Position numbers and translations under genes: made by a program. The notes under the pieces were generated by a model. It worked only from the letters and a program-made list of their open reading frames with translations, had not been told where the DNA came from and made no database searches. A stretch of DNA of 64,000 nucleotides from Bordetella genomosp. 4 (lineage in GTDB: Bacteria; Pseudomonadota; Gammaproteobacteria; Burkholderiales; Burkholderiaceae_B). The stretch spans positions 142,116-206,115 of the forward strand of contig NZ_NEVQ01000023.1 in assembly GCF_002261185.1 (NCBI RefSeq), in the 5' to 3' direction. Numbering within the stretch: position 1 is the stretch's first letter; each line of letters starts with the position of its first letter. This document shows positions 35,940 to 44,330 of the stretch, in pieces.

Positions 35940-36476
35940 TTGCGCGCCAACGAATCCTCGCTCCAACAGCGGGTTGCGACCCTGTACACCGACCATCACG
36001 GCTGGCTGCAGGCGTGGCTGCGCCGCAAGCTGGGCGACGCGCACCATGCCGCCGACATGGCCCACGATACCTTTGTGCGCATCATGGCGTCGCGCGATGT
36101 GCTGCTGGGCATCCAGGAACCCCGTGCCTATCTCGTCACGACGGCCCGGCGCCTGTTGGTGGACCGCTCCCGGCGGCAGCTCATCGAGCAGGCTTATGTG
36201 GCCGAACTGACGTCGCTGGCCCAGACGCTGCCCGGTTATCCATCGCCGGACGAGATCCTGATGGCCGTCCAGGCACTGGAACAAATCAGCACGGCGCTCG
36301 ACACACTGCCGGCCAAGGTGCGCGAAGCCTTTTTGCGGCATTATCTGCAAGAACAGTCTCAGGCAGACATCGCCATCGCCCAGGGCGTTTCCAAACGCAT
36401 GGTGCAAAAATATCTGGTGCAGGCGTTGCTGCACTGCCGGAGACATTGCCCTGCCATGGCCGCACAAGGCGCCTGA
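35940..36476 (+). CDS. fecI: ECF sigma factor of the FecI type
   Basis: A 178-aa sigma-70 family factor for iron-starvation surface signalling. Region 2 is LYTDHHGWLQAWLRRKLGDAHHAADMAHDTFVRIMAS with the following EPRAYLVTTARRLLVDRSRR; region 4 is ALDTLPAKVREAFLRHYLQEQSQADIAIAQGVSKRMVQKYL. The start is a TTG at 35940, giving the usual short N-terminus; no better ATG is in frame. It is four bases upstream of fecR, headed by a Fur box, and followed by a receptor with a signalling domain, completing a FecI/FecR/FecA-like set. Confidence 0.9.
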   Translation: MRANESSLQQRVATLYTDHHGWLQAWLRRKLGDAHHAADMAHDTFVRIMASRDVLLGIQEPRAYLVTTARRLLVDRSRRQLIEQAYVAELTSLAQTLPGYPSPDEILMAVQALEQISTALDTLPAKVREAFLRHYLQEQSQADIAIAQGVSKRMVQKYLVQALLHCRRHCPAMAAQGA

Positions 36477-36480
36477 CGGC

Positions 36481-37518
36481 ATGGCCAAGCTCGAGACTGC
36501 CAGCCCTGCTCTGGGCCCATTGGCCGAACAAGCCGCTCATTGGATCGTACGGCTCACCGACGATGACCAGGCTGAGCGCGAACGTGCCCGACTCGAATTC
36601 GAGGCCTGGAAACGAGCGGATCCACGCCACGCGGCCGAAGCCGCCGCGATGGAATCGTTGATCGGCCGGCTGCAGGACCTACGCGCGCCTGCGGCGGGCG
36701 ATAGCCGGCCGGCACGTGCAGCGCTCGACGCCGTACAGGCCTGCAACGACCGCCGGCGGCGCGCCAAGCGTCTGAGCGTCGCGGCGCTGCTCTTGCTCGC
36801 CCTATGTGCCCCCCTCGCACTGGTGCTGCACATCGCGCCGCCCACTTACTTGTTGGCCGATCTGAACACGTCTGCGGGCCAATGGAAAACCCATACTCTG
36901 TCCGACGGCACACGCATTACGCTCGACAGCGCCAGCGCCGTGAATTTCCACTATGACTCTCGCCGCCGCGCCATTGAACTCGTACAGGGCAACGTCCTGG
37001 TCAGCGTCGCCAAGGACGCGTCCCGGCCGTTCGTGGTCAGTACCGCGCACGGCTGCGTGCGTGCGCTGGGTACGCGTTTTGTGGTCGAACGTGACGATGA
37101 CGTTACCGTACTCAGCATGATCGAATCCCGCACATCGGTCCAGACCGCCGCCCAATGCGAGAGCCAAGCCGGCGCCTCGGCCCAGATCCAGGCCGGACAA
37201 CGCGTACGTATTACAGAGCACGCCGTGAGCGCCCCCGAAACCATCATCCCCGCGCAAGTCGAAGACGCCTGGCAACGTCATCAGCTCGTCGCGGCCGACC
37301 GGCCCCTCGCGGAGATACTGGACGAACTGGCGCGCCATCGGCGCGGCTTCATCTATTACGACCGTCCCCAGATCGAGGGCATTCGTGTCAGCGCAGTGCT
37401 GCCACTGGACGCGCCCGACCAAGCCATAAAACTGTTGCAAGCCAGCTTCCCGATCCTGCGCGTACGGACATTGACCGACTACCTGGTGCTGATCGATGCC
37501 CCTGCGCCGAGCCCGTGA
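36481..37518 (+). CDS. fecR: FecR-family anti-sigma factor / signal transducer
   Basis: A 345-aa inner-membrane regulator. Residues 1-95 are the cytoplasmic sigma-binding DUF4880 region (AAHWIVRLTDDDQAERERARLEFEAWKRADPRHA), 98-118 a single membrane span, and the remainder the periplasmic FecR domain (WKTHTLSDGTRITLDSASAVNF; FVVSTAHGCVRALGTRFVVERD) ending in an STN-contacting domain (RHRRGFIYYDRPQIEGIRVSAVLPLD). It relays ligand binding from the TonB receptor to the sigma factor. Two terminator-like repeats separate it from the receptor gene. Confidence 0.92.
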   Translation: MAKLETASPALGPLAEQAAHWIVRLTDDDQAERERARLEFEAWKRADPRHAAEAAAMESLIGRLQDLRAPAAGDSRPARAALDAVQACNDRRRRAKRLSVAALLLLALCAPLALVLHIAPPTYLLADLNTSAGQWKTHTLSDGTRITLDSASAVNFHYDSRRRAIELVQGNVLVSVAKDASRPFVVSTAHGCVRALGTRFVVERDDDVTVLSMIESRTSVQTAAQCESQAGASAQIQAGQRVRITEHAVSAPETIIPAQVEDAWQRHQLVAADRPLAEILDELARHRRGFIYYDRPQIEGIRVSAVLPLDAPDQAIKLLQASFPILRVRTLTDYLVLIDAPAPSP

Positions 37519-37530
37519 CACTCCATTGGA

Positions 37531-37700
37531 GGCGGCCCGGCAAAAAAAGCGCCCCCACGCTGCGCCTTCGGCTTGCTGCCCCCCAAGGGGGCGTTTTTGT
37601 CTTGGGGCGGCCCGGCAACAAAAAAAAGCGCCCCCACGCTGCGCCTTCGGCTTGCTGCCCCCCAAGGGGGCGTTTTTGTTTTGGGGCGGCCCGACAACAA
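37531..37700. repeat. Tandem terminator repeat, two and a fraction copies
   Basis: A unit of about 75-79 bases begins GGCGGCCCGGCAA at 37531 and 37606, and a third partial copy starts at 37685. Each full unit holds a hairpin made from AAAGCGCCCCC and GGGGGCGTTTTT around a shared CTTCGG-containing loop, with an A-run before and a T-run after, so each can terminate transcription in both directions. The copies differ at only a few bases. It separates fecR from the receptor gene, which must therefore have its own promoter or depend on read-through. Confidence 0.85.
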
Positions 37701-37792
37701 AAATCTCTCCCTTTTGAGGTTCCACTTTCTGCGTTTCGTTCGTCATGTCTTGGACACCGAAAAATCTGCAACGCAAACAAGGAACTCGAACC

Positions 37793-40213
37793 ATGTCCCG
37801 ACCCGCCCAGCGCCGCAGCGCAGCGCGCCGTCACGCCTCATTGGCTCCCGCACATTTCGGCCTGATCGTACGCTTGGTCTTTTCCGGCCCTGTGGCGTTT
37901 GGGCTGGGCTTTGCCTTGCCCGCCTCTGCCCAGACCGCGGCAAGAACCGTGACGTACAACATCCCCGCAGGGCCGTTGGCTGACGCGTTGAACCAGTACG
38001 CGCAGCAAGCGGGCGTGTCGCTTGCGATGGACGCGCGCCAATTGCGAGGCCTGACATCGCCCGGCCTGCGTGGCAGCCATGGCATCGAAGCAGGCTTCAA
38101 TCTGCTGCTGCGGGGCAGCGGCTACCTCGCCTACAAAACCGAATCCGGCTACGTGCTGCGCCCGGCGCCCGTCTCGTCGCAAAACGAGGTGGCCACACTG
38201 CCCGCCGTCACTGCCGTGGCCAGTGCGCCATCAACGCAAGGCTATGTCGCGGCACGTAGCGTCGCCGCCACCAAAACCGACACCTCGCTACTGGAAACAC
38301 CGCAATCGGCCTCCGTCATCACCCGCGAAGAGTTGGATGACCGCAACGTGCAGACGTTGCTGGAGGCCGTCTCCTACACGCCCGGTGTACGTACCGAGCA
38401 AAGTGGCTTCGACCCGCGATTTGATGTCTTCACCTTGCGCGGCTTCGACGTCACCTACAACGGCATTTACCGAGACGGACTGCGCCTACCCGGCGCCAAC
38501 ATGTCGGTATTCAAAGTCGAACCCTATAGCGTGGAAAACGTCACCGTGCTGCGCGGTCCCAGCTCGGCGCTCTATGGACTAGGCTCCCCCGGCGGTTTGG
38601 TCGACATCACCTCAAAACGCCCGATCGACGAGCCATTCGGCGAAGTCCAGCTCATGACGGGCAACTACCAGCGCAAACAGGGCCAATTCGACATTGGCGG
38701 CCGCGCCGACGAAGACGGCCAGTGGCTATATCGACTGACCGGCGTCGTACGCGATGCCGGTTCGCCGAACACCGATGGTGGCGGCAACAACGACATCACC
38801 TCCATCGCCCCGGCATTCACATGGCAACCGAATGGCGACACCAAAGTCACCCTGTTGGGCGAATACCTGAAATCCAGAACGCCTGCTGCCTTGCCTTATT
38901 ATGCGTGGGGCGGCGCCCGCTCGGACCTGCCTGGCGCCACCGGCGACTACAACCGCCAGGATCAGGAGCAATTCCGTGTCGGCTACCTGGCCGAACACCG
39001 CTTCAATGACACCTTTACCGTGCGGCAAAATCTGCGCTATGGCCAGGTCAATACCCACGTCCGCTACAACAGTCTCGGCGAAATCGATACCGAGGCCAAT
39101 ACCATCAGCCGCTCCACGGGCTATGTACACGACAAACTTAAATCGTTCGTGGTCGACAACCAATTGCAGGCCGACTTCAAAACAGGGGATGTCGAGCACA
39201 AGCTGCTCGTGGGACTGGATTATTCCTATCTCGGCCTGGACGGCGGCATCGGCTACGGCGCGGCCTCCGATCTCGATGCCTCGACGCTCGAGCCGCTGGG
39301 CCCCACGGAAGACCCACCGACCGACGCCTCGCGCTATCGCCAACGTCAACGTCAGACCGGCCTCTACCTGCAAGAACAGGCCAAATTCGACGGCTGGATC
39401 GTGACCCTCACCGGGCGTCATGACTGGAGCACCAGCATCGCGGACGATCTGATCGCCGATAGCCGGGAAAAAACCGTCGACCGCAAATTCACGGGCCGTG
39501 CCGGATTGACGCATGTTTTTGATAACGGCATCGCTCCCTATGTCAGCTACTCGACGTCGTTCGCGCCCACTAGCAGCGTCGACGCCAACGGCCAGACCTT
39601 TGACCCCACCACCGCGCGGCAGGTCGAAGCAGGCGTGAAGTACGCGCCGAGCAACATGAACAGCTATGTCGCCGCTTCGGTCTTCGAACTCAAACAGTCC
39701 AACGCGCTGGTCACGGATCCCAATAACCCTCTATTTCAAGTGCAGACAGGGAAGGTACGCAGCCGCGGCATCGAACTGGAGGGCATGCTCGACCTGGCCC
39801 AGGGACTGAAGGTCCACGGCGCCTATACGTACCTGATGGCCGTCAATATGTCCGGCTCACCGGACACCGACGGGCGCACGCTTTCCGGCACACCACGGCA
39901 CACGTTCTCGCTCTGGACCGATTACACATTTCAGTCAGACACAGCACTGGCGGGCCTGGATGTCGGTTTCGGCCTGCGCTATGTCGGCACCAGTTGGGGC
40001 AACGCGACCAATACATTCCAGAACTCAGCGCATTTGCTGGCCGACGCCAAAATCGGCTATGACCTGGGACGCCTATCGCCATCGTTCAAGGGTTGGAGCG
40101 CGCAGGTCAATGCCTTGAATCTCTTTGACAGGGACTACACGACCTGCGACGCAGGCTATTGCTATGAAGGCGCTCCGCGCATGGTCACGGCCAGCCTGAA
40201 ATATCGTTGGTAA
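37793..40213 (+). CDS. TonB-dependent siderophore receptor with STN signalling domain
   Basis: An 806-aa outer-membrane transporter. After a signal region ending PASAQ comes an STN domain (VTYNIPAGPLADALNQYAQQAGVSLAMDARQL), which touches FecR, then the plug (ETPQSASVITREELDDRNVQTLLEAVSYTPGV; RGPSSALYGLGSPGG) and a 22-strand barrel ending in an aromatic residue (KYRW). This is the FpvA/FoxA/FecA type that both imports a ferric siderophore and senses it. It works with the adjacent fecI and fecR. The ATG at 37793 (AAGGAA upstream) is preferred to one at 37745. The siderophore cannot be named. Confidence 0.93.
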   Translation: MSRPAQRRSAARRHASLAPAHFGLIVRLVFSGPVAFGLGFALPASAQTAARTVTYNIPAGPLADALNQYAQQAGVSLAMDARQLRGLTSPGLRGSHGIEAGFNLLLRGSGYLAYKTESGYVLRPAPVSSQNEVATLPAVTAVASAPSTQGYVAARSVAATKTDTSLLETPQSASVITREELDDRNVQTLLEAVSYTPGVRTEQSGFDPRFDVFTLRGFDVTYNGIYRDGLRLPGANMSVFKVEPYSVENVTVLRGPSSALYGLGSPGGLVDITSKRPIDEPFGEVQLMTGNYQRKQGQFDIGGRADEDGQWLYRLTGVVRDAGSPNTDGGGNNDITSIAPAFTWQPNGDTKVTLLGEYLKSRTPAALPYYAWGGARSDLPGATGDYNRQDQEQFRVGYLAEHRFNDTFTVRQNLRYGQVNTHVRYNSLGEIDTEANTISRSTGYVHDKLKSFVVDNQLQADFKTGDVEHKLLVGLDYSYLGLDGGIGYGAASDLDASTLEPLGPTEDPPTDASRYRQRQRQTGLYLQEQAKFDGWIVTLTGRHDWSTSIADDLIADSREKTVDRKFTGRAGLTHVFDNGIAPYVSYSTSFAPTSSVDANGQTFDPTTARQVEAGVKYAPSNMNSYVAASVFELKQSNALVTDPNNPLFQVQTGKVRSRGIELEGMLDLAQGLKVHGAYTYLMAVNMSGSPDTDGRTLSGTPRHTFSLWTDYTFQSDTALAGLDVGFGLRYVGTSWGNATNTFQNSAHLLADAKIGYDLGRLSPSFKGWSAQVNALNLFDRDYTTCDAGYCYEGAPRMVTASLKYRW

Positions 40214-40240
40214 CGGGACGGGTAATCGCGGACCGGGACA

Positions 40241-41533
40241 CTATCGCCCCAGCGGCAACAAGAACATCCCGGCCGCCACCAGTGTAGGCACCAGCGCAGA
40301 CAAGAACAGCTTGCCCGCGGAGATTGCTTCGTCGGGAAAGAAGGGGCGCAAAATCGCATAACCTGCCGGGTTGGGCGCATTGGCAATCACCGTCAATCCG
40401 CCTCCGGTCACCGCGCCAGCCACCAGCATGTAGTGCCATGTCGGACTCGATCCTTCCACCAGCGAGCCCAGATAGGTCAACGCGGCGTTATCCGTGATCG
40501 CCGTCAACGCGGTTGCTCCCCAGAACAACACAGTGGGCTCCAAGCCGCCCAGCAAATCCTGCAGCCACCATTTTTGCAGGCCGCCCAACACCACCAGCCC
40601 CGCAAGGAAAAAGCCGACCATCAGCCCCTCGCGGATCAGCAAACGATCCTGATGGCGCCGATACGCATGGGAAAAACCGATGAACAGCATCATCAAACCC
40701 AAAAAGACGGCCGGATGGTGCGCTGTCATCACAATCCCCACCAGACATGCCAGGTGAATCAGAATGATCAACAGAGGCACAGGAGCGCGCCTGGGGGGTT
40801 CGTCTTCCGCAGCATTGACCCCATTGCCCGTTCCGATACTGTGATCGATCAAGGCGCTACGGCAGATCCAGGTCAGAATCCCGGCATTGATGAACACGGC
40901 AATCGCAGCACGCCAGCCGAAATGCGTCGCCATAAAGGCCGTATCCCATCCAAACGTGGAAGCCACCATCAAGACCGGTGGCGCAGCATAGGCCGTCAAC
41001 ACCCCGCCAATAGATACGTTGACGAACAGCACGCCGAGCGTCAGATATTTGAAACGCGTATGTCCCGATCGGCAGAAATAAGCATCACGCAACAGAATTG
41101 CCGCCAGTGTCATCGCCGCCGGCTCAGTGATGAACGAACCTCCCAGCGGCACCACCGACATCACAACGAAAAACGTCGCGACCTCGCGTTGCACCGGCAA
41201 ACAACGCGCCAAGCCCCTCACAACCAAACCCACCAGTTCGAGGATCGGCCGACTCGCTGCCACCACCATGATCACAAATACAAAAAGCGGTTCAGTGAAG
41301 TTACGCGTATCTACATAACGGATGGCCGCCTCGCTGCCGCTGAGCAGCGCCATGCACACGATCAGCACAAAAGCCCAGACGCCGAATACGGCCTCCACCT
41401 CGGACAGCAAATGCCATACCCCCGCATGCGGGCCATTGCGATGCGCCAGGCGCGCAAAGATCGGTACGGAAAAGGTGTGGATAACCGCCACCGCAAACAA
41501 GATAGTGGCGACAAGCTCAATAGTATCTGGCAT
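40241..41533 (-). CDS. Putative Na+/H+ antiporter (PF07399 type)
   Basis: A 430-aa polytopic membrane protein with about 11-12 spans. Recognisable segments are AVIHTFSVPIFARLAHR, VVPLGGSFITEPAAMTLAAILLRD, TLGVLFVNVSIGGVLTAYAAPPVLMVA and ITDNAALTYLGSLV, which fit the putative Na+/H+ antiporter family of the ion transporter superfamily. Ion specificity is untested for most members. It converges on the receptor gene and seems to be transcribed alone; the next gene on its strand is 200 bases upstream past a hairpin. Confidence 0.8.
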   Translation of the reverse strand: MPDTIELVATILFAVAVIHTFSVPIFARLAHRNGPHAGVWHLLSEVEAVFGVWAFVLIVCMALLSGSEAAIRYVDTRNFTEPLFVFVIMVVAASRPILELVGLVVRGLARCLPVQREVATFFVVMSVVPLGGSFITEPAAMTLAAILLRDAYFCRSGHTRFKYLTLGVLFVNVSIGGVLTAYAAPPVLMVASTFGWDTAFMATHFGWRAAIAVFINAGILTWICRSALIDHSIGTGNGVNAAEDEPPRRAPVPLLIILIHLACLVGIVMTAHHPAVFLGLMMLFIGFSHAYRRHQDRLLIREGLMVGFFLAGLVVLGGLQKWWLQDLLGGLEPTVLFWGATALTAITDNAALTYLGSLVEGSSPTWHYMLVAGAVTGGGLTVIANAPNPAGYAILRPFFPDEAISAGKLFLSALVPTLVAAGMFLLPLGR

Positions 41534-41686
41534 AGGAGAAACCCTGAAACATAGCAGTGCACCCCCACATCGATCGCGGCGTGCAGGAAAACTCAGGGAC
41601 TATAACTCAGCGATTTGTGCGGCATGCGCCCATGGACTAAGCATTTGCCCTAGCCACGCGCATCGCGTCCAGACGATAGGCCTATG

Positions 41687-41704
41687 CCCCTCTGAACAGA
41701 GGGG
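41687..41704 (-). terminator. Hairpin ending the lipid-gene operon
   Basis: CCCCTCT-GAAC-AGAGGGG, a 7-bp GC-rich stem 33 bases beyond the GMC oxidoreductase stop on the minus strand. On the opposite strand it is followed by TTGTCT, on the minus strand by CATAGG, so the T-run is poor. It probably marks the 3' end of the 48.0-41.7 kb operon. Confidence 0.5.
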
Positions 41705-41736
41705 TTGTCTCACACCGGATCAGTCGTGCAGGCAGA

Positions 41737-43368
41737 TCACGCGCCAGCTTTCGCACTGGCATGAAGAAAATGCGCGCCTCTCTCGGCGATCATGACCGTG
41801 GGCGAATTGGTATTGCCCGACGTGATTGTCGGCATCACCGACGCATCGATGACACGCAAGCCTTGCAAGCCATGTACACGCAACTCAGGGTCCACCACCG
41901 CCAAGGGATCCACACCCATTTTGCATGTCCCTACCGGATGAAAAATCGTGGTGCCGATGTCGCCGGCTGCGCGCGCCAGATCCTCATCGGTCTGCAAGGC
42001 GTTTCCTGGTTTGTATTCCTCTGGGGCGTAACATGCCAGCGCCTGCTGCGACACAATACGGCGGGTGAGTCGAATACTATCGGCCGCCACTCGCCGGTCG
42101 GCCTCGGTCGATAAATAATTGCACAGGATCTCAGGCGCATCATCTGCTTGCGGGCTCGTGACCCGCACATGGCCACGGCTGGTGGGCCGCAGATTGCAGA
42201 CCGAAGCCGTAAATGCCGGAAAAGCATGCAAAGGCTCGCCGAATTTTTCGAGCGACAAGGGCTGCACGTGGTACTGCACATTCGCGCGCTCTTGTTCAGG
42301 ACCGGATCGCGCGAATGCGCCCAACTGCGATGGCGCCATGCTGAGCGGCCCGCGCCGTCCAAAGGCATACTGCGCCCCCATCAGCGCCTTGCCCCATAAC
42401 GAGCCCACCATGGCATTCAAGGTCTTGGCGCCAGTGACGCGGTAGATCATGCGCAATTGCAAATGGTCTTGCAGGTTTTCGCCTACCCCCGGCAGATCGT
42501 GCAGCACCGGTATGCCACGTGCCTGCAACCATGCCGCCGGCCCGACACCGGACACCTGCAGCAATTGCGGCGATCCGATCGCACCTGCGGCCAGGATGAC
42601 CTCGGCCCGCGCGCGAGCGATTTGTTCGCTGCCGTCGCCCAGACGAAACGTCACACCCTCGGCGCGTCGATTCTGGAACACGATGCGCGACACGCGCGCG
42701 CCCGTCATGACATGCAAATTGGATCGGCTCGCCGCCGGTTTGAGAAAAGCCCTCGCTGCACTCCAGCGCATACCGCGGCGCTGATTGACCTCGAAATAGT
42801 CGCATCCCTCGTTATCGCCCCGGTTGAAATCGGACACGGACGCGATCCCGGCCTGAGCCGCCGCGGCACGAAACGCATCGAGCAGATCCCACGACAAGCG
42901 CTGACGCTCGACACGCCATTCACCCCCCGCACCGTGAAAGTCTGACGCCCCGGCATGATGGTCTTCGGTGCGCATGAAAAACGGCAGCACCTCATCCCAT
43001 CCCCATCCTGTATTGCCCAACGCCGCCCAACCGTCATAGTCTGCGCGCTGGCCGCGCATATAAATCATGCCGTTGATTGACGAACTGCCGCCCAACACGC
43101 GGCCACGCGGATAGCCCAGGCTGCGCCCGTTCAGGCCCGGATCGGGATGCGTGCGATAGCACCAATCGGTGCGCGGATTTCCGATGCAATACAGATAACC
43201 GACCGGAATATGAATCCAATGCCAGTTATCGCGGCCACCGGCTTCCAGCAACAACACGCGCTTGCCTGGATCCGACGACAAACGATTGGCCAGCAGACAT
43301 CCTGCCGACCCTGCGCCCACCACGATGTAATCAAACACCAGATCGGTACTGCCCGTCTCGGCCACCAT
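41737..43368 (-). CDS. GMC-family FAD-dependent alcohol dehydrogenase
   Basis: A 543-aa glucose-methanol-choline oxidoreductase. The FAD-binding Rossmann motif FDYIVVGAGSAGCLLANRLS is near the N-terminus with LLLEAGG; GMC signatures are YPRGRVLGGSSSINGMIYMRG and ILAAGAIGSPQLLQVSGVGP; the catalytic His/Asn pair is in TIFHPVGTCKMG and TITSGNTNSPTVMIAERGA. It would oxidise a primary alcohol to an aldehyde; choline dehydrogenase (BetA) is the generic match, but no betaine genes are present. As last gene of a run of lipid-modifying genes it probably oxidises a fatty alcohol or hydroxylated lipid. Confidence 0.9.
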   Translation of the reverse strand: MVAETGSTDLVFDYIVVGAGSAGCLLANRLSSDPGKRVLLLEAGGRDNWHWIHIPVGYLYCIGNPRTDWCYRTHPDPGLNGRSLGYPRGRVLGGSSSINGMIYMRGQRADYDGWAALGNTGWGWDEVLPFFMRTEDHHAGASDFHGAGGEWRVERQRLSWDLLDAFRAAAAQAGIASVSDFNRGDNEGCDYFEVNQRRGMRWSAARAFLKPAASRSNLHVMTGARVSRIVFQNRRAEGVTFRLGDGSEQIARARAEVILAAGAIGSPQLLQVSGVGPAAWLQARGIPVLHDLPGVGENLQDHLQLRMIYRVTGAKTLNAMVGSLWGKALMGAQYAFGRRGPLSMAPSQLGAFARSGPEQERANVQYHVQPLSLEKFGEPLHAFPAFTASVCNLRPTSRGHVRVTSPQADDAPEILCNYLSTEADRRVAADSIRLTRRIVSQQALACYAPEEYKPGNALQTDEDLARAAGDIGTTIFHPVGTCKMGVDPLAVVDPELRVHGLQGLRVIDASVMPTITSGNTNSPTVMIAERGAHFLHASAKAGA

Positions 43369-43425
43369 GGGTTTTGTCTCCGTTATCTTGTTCGGGTTTC
43401 CTTCAGTATGCCAGCACAGCGGATC

Positions 43426-44328
43426 TTATGCTGCCTGCGATGCCGGAAAATCGGCGGCCTCGGCCTCGCTTTTCGCGCGCATCAACAGACTGTGCAACAT
43501 CTCGGTCGACAAGCCGTGCAGCACCAACCGATAGCCAGCACGCAAGGTCGACAACGGCACCAAGGGATGTTTGTTGTTCACCAGAATCAAATGCTGCGGC
43601 GCGCCCAGGATCTGCGCAGCATAGATCCCGACCGTTTCGTCCAATTGCAACGAATTCGCCGCTCGCCAGAAATCATTGTCGGTCAACATCAATTGATATA
43701 GCGGCGTGAACAACTCGATCGCGCTTTGCAGATCCAGAAAATTCCGTTTGCGTTGCGGCATGTCTTGCAGCCGCAAACCGGGATCGCGGATCATCGAAAA
43801 ATCCACTTTCTCGGGCGCATGCATTTCCACACCCGCCTCGCGCAGTGCGCCATTCAAGCGGATCACAAAGTTGAACAGGTTCAGATCGTGTTTGACGAAA
43901 AGTTCGTCCTTCAGATCCGCAATACACATGGGCTCCAGCGGCGTGGTCGACACCTGCACCGGCGCATTGCGTGAGATGAACGACAAGACCTGCGCCCCCA
44001 GATGAAAATGCCGCAGGATCAGCCAATTGGCCTCGGGCGACACAAAGTGTTCCAGCCCCCACGCCAAGATCCGGTGCAGCAGTTTCGAATGTGACCACTT
44101 GCGCGGCAGGAACGTCTTGACGACTTGGATCAAGATGATGAACGCACGCGCCAAGGGCCGCAAAAAAGGCAACAAATACTGGCGCGATCCACAACTGGAA
44201 TCCGCCAGCCATGCCTCTTTCACAGCATCGGGCAAAGGCGTGCTGCGATCCAGATAGAGCGCCAACCACGGACTTGGATCCGCCGGATCGTGTTCGCGCG
44301 TCAAAAACTCAGGGGTGCGGGAACTCAT
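43426..44328 (-). CDS. Unrecognised conserved-looking 300-aa protein in lipid cluster
   Basis: I do not recognise a named family with confidence. The protein is soluble or peripheral, with one moderately hydrophobic stretch (PLARAFIILIQVVKTFLP, about 57-74). Notable segments are HFVSPEANWLILRHFHLGAQVLSFISRN, a Leu/Asp-rich PMCIADLKDELFVKHDLNLFNFVIRL, and DNDFWRAANSLQLDETVGIYAAQILG. Several His, Asp and Glu residues sit in predicted helices (HFHLGAQ; KHDLN; DETVGIY), leaving open a metal-binding helical enzyme. It lies 2 bases after the KAS-fusion gene, so it is translated from the same message and very likely acts in the same pathway. Confidence 0.7.
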   Translation of the reverse strand: MSSRTPEFLTREHDPADPSPWLALYLDRSTPLPDAVKEAWLADSSCGSRQYLLPFLRPLARAFIILIQVVKTFLPRKWSHSKLLHRILAWGLEHFVSPEANWLILRHFHLGAQVLSFISRNAPVQVSTTPLEPMCIADLKDELFVKHDLNLFNFVIRLNGALREAGVEMHAPEKVDFSMIRDPGLRLQDMPQRKRNFLDLQSAIELFTPLYQLMLTDNDFWRAANSLQLDETVGIYAAQILGAPQHLILVNNKHPLVPLSTLRAGYRLVLHGLSTEMLHSLLMRAKSEAEAADFPASQAA

Positions 44329-44330
44329 GA

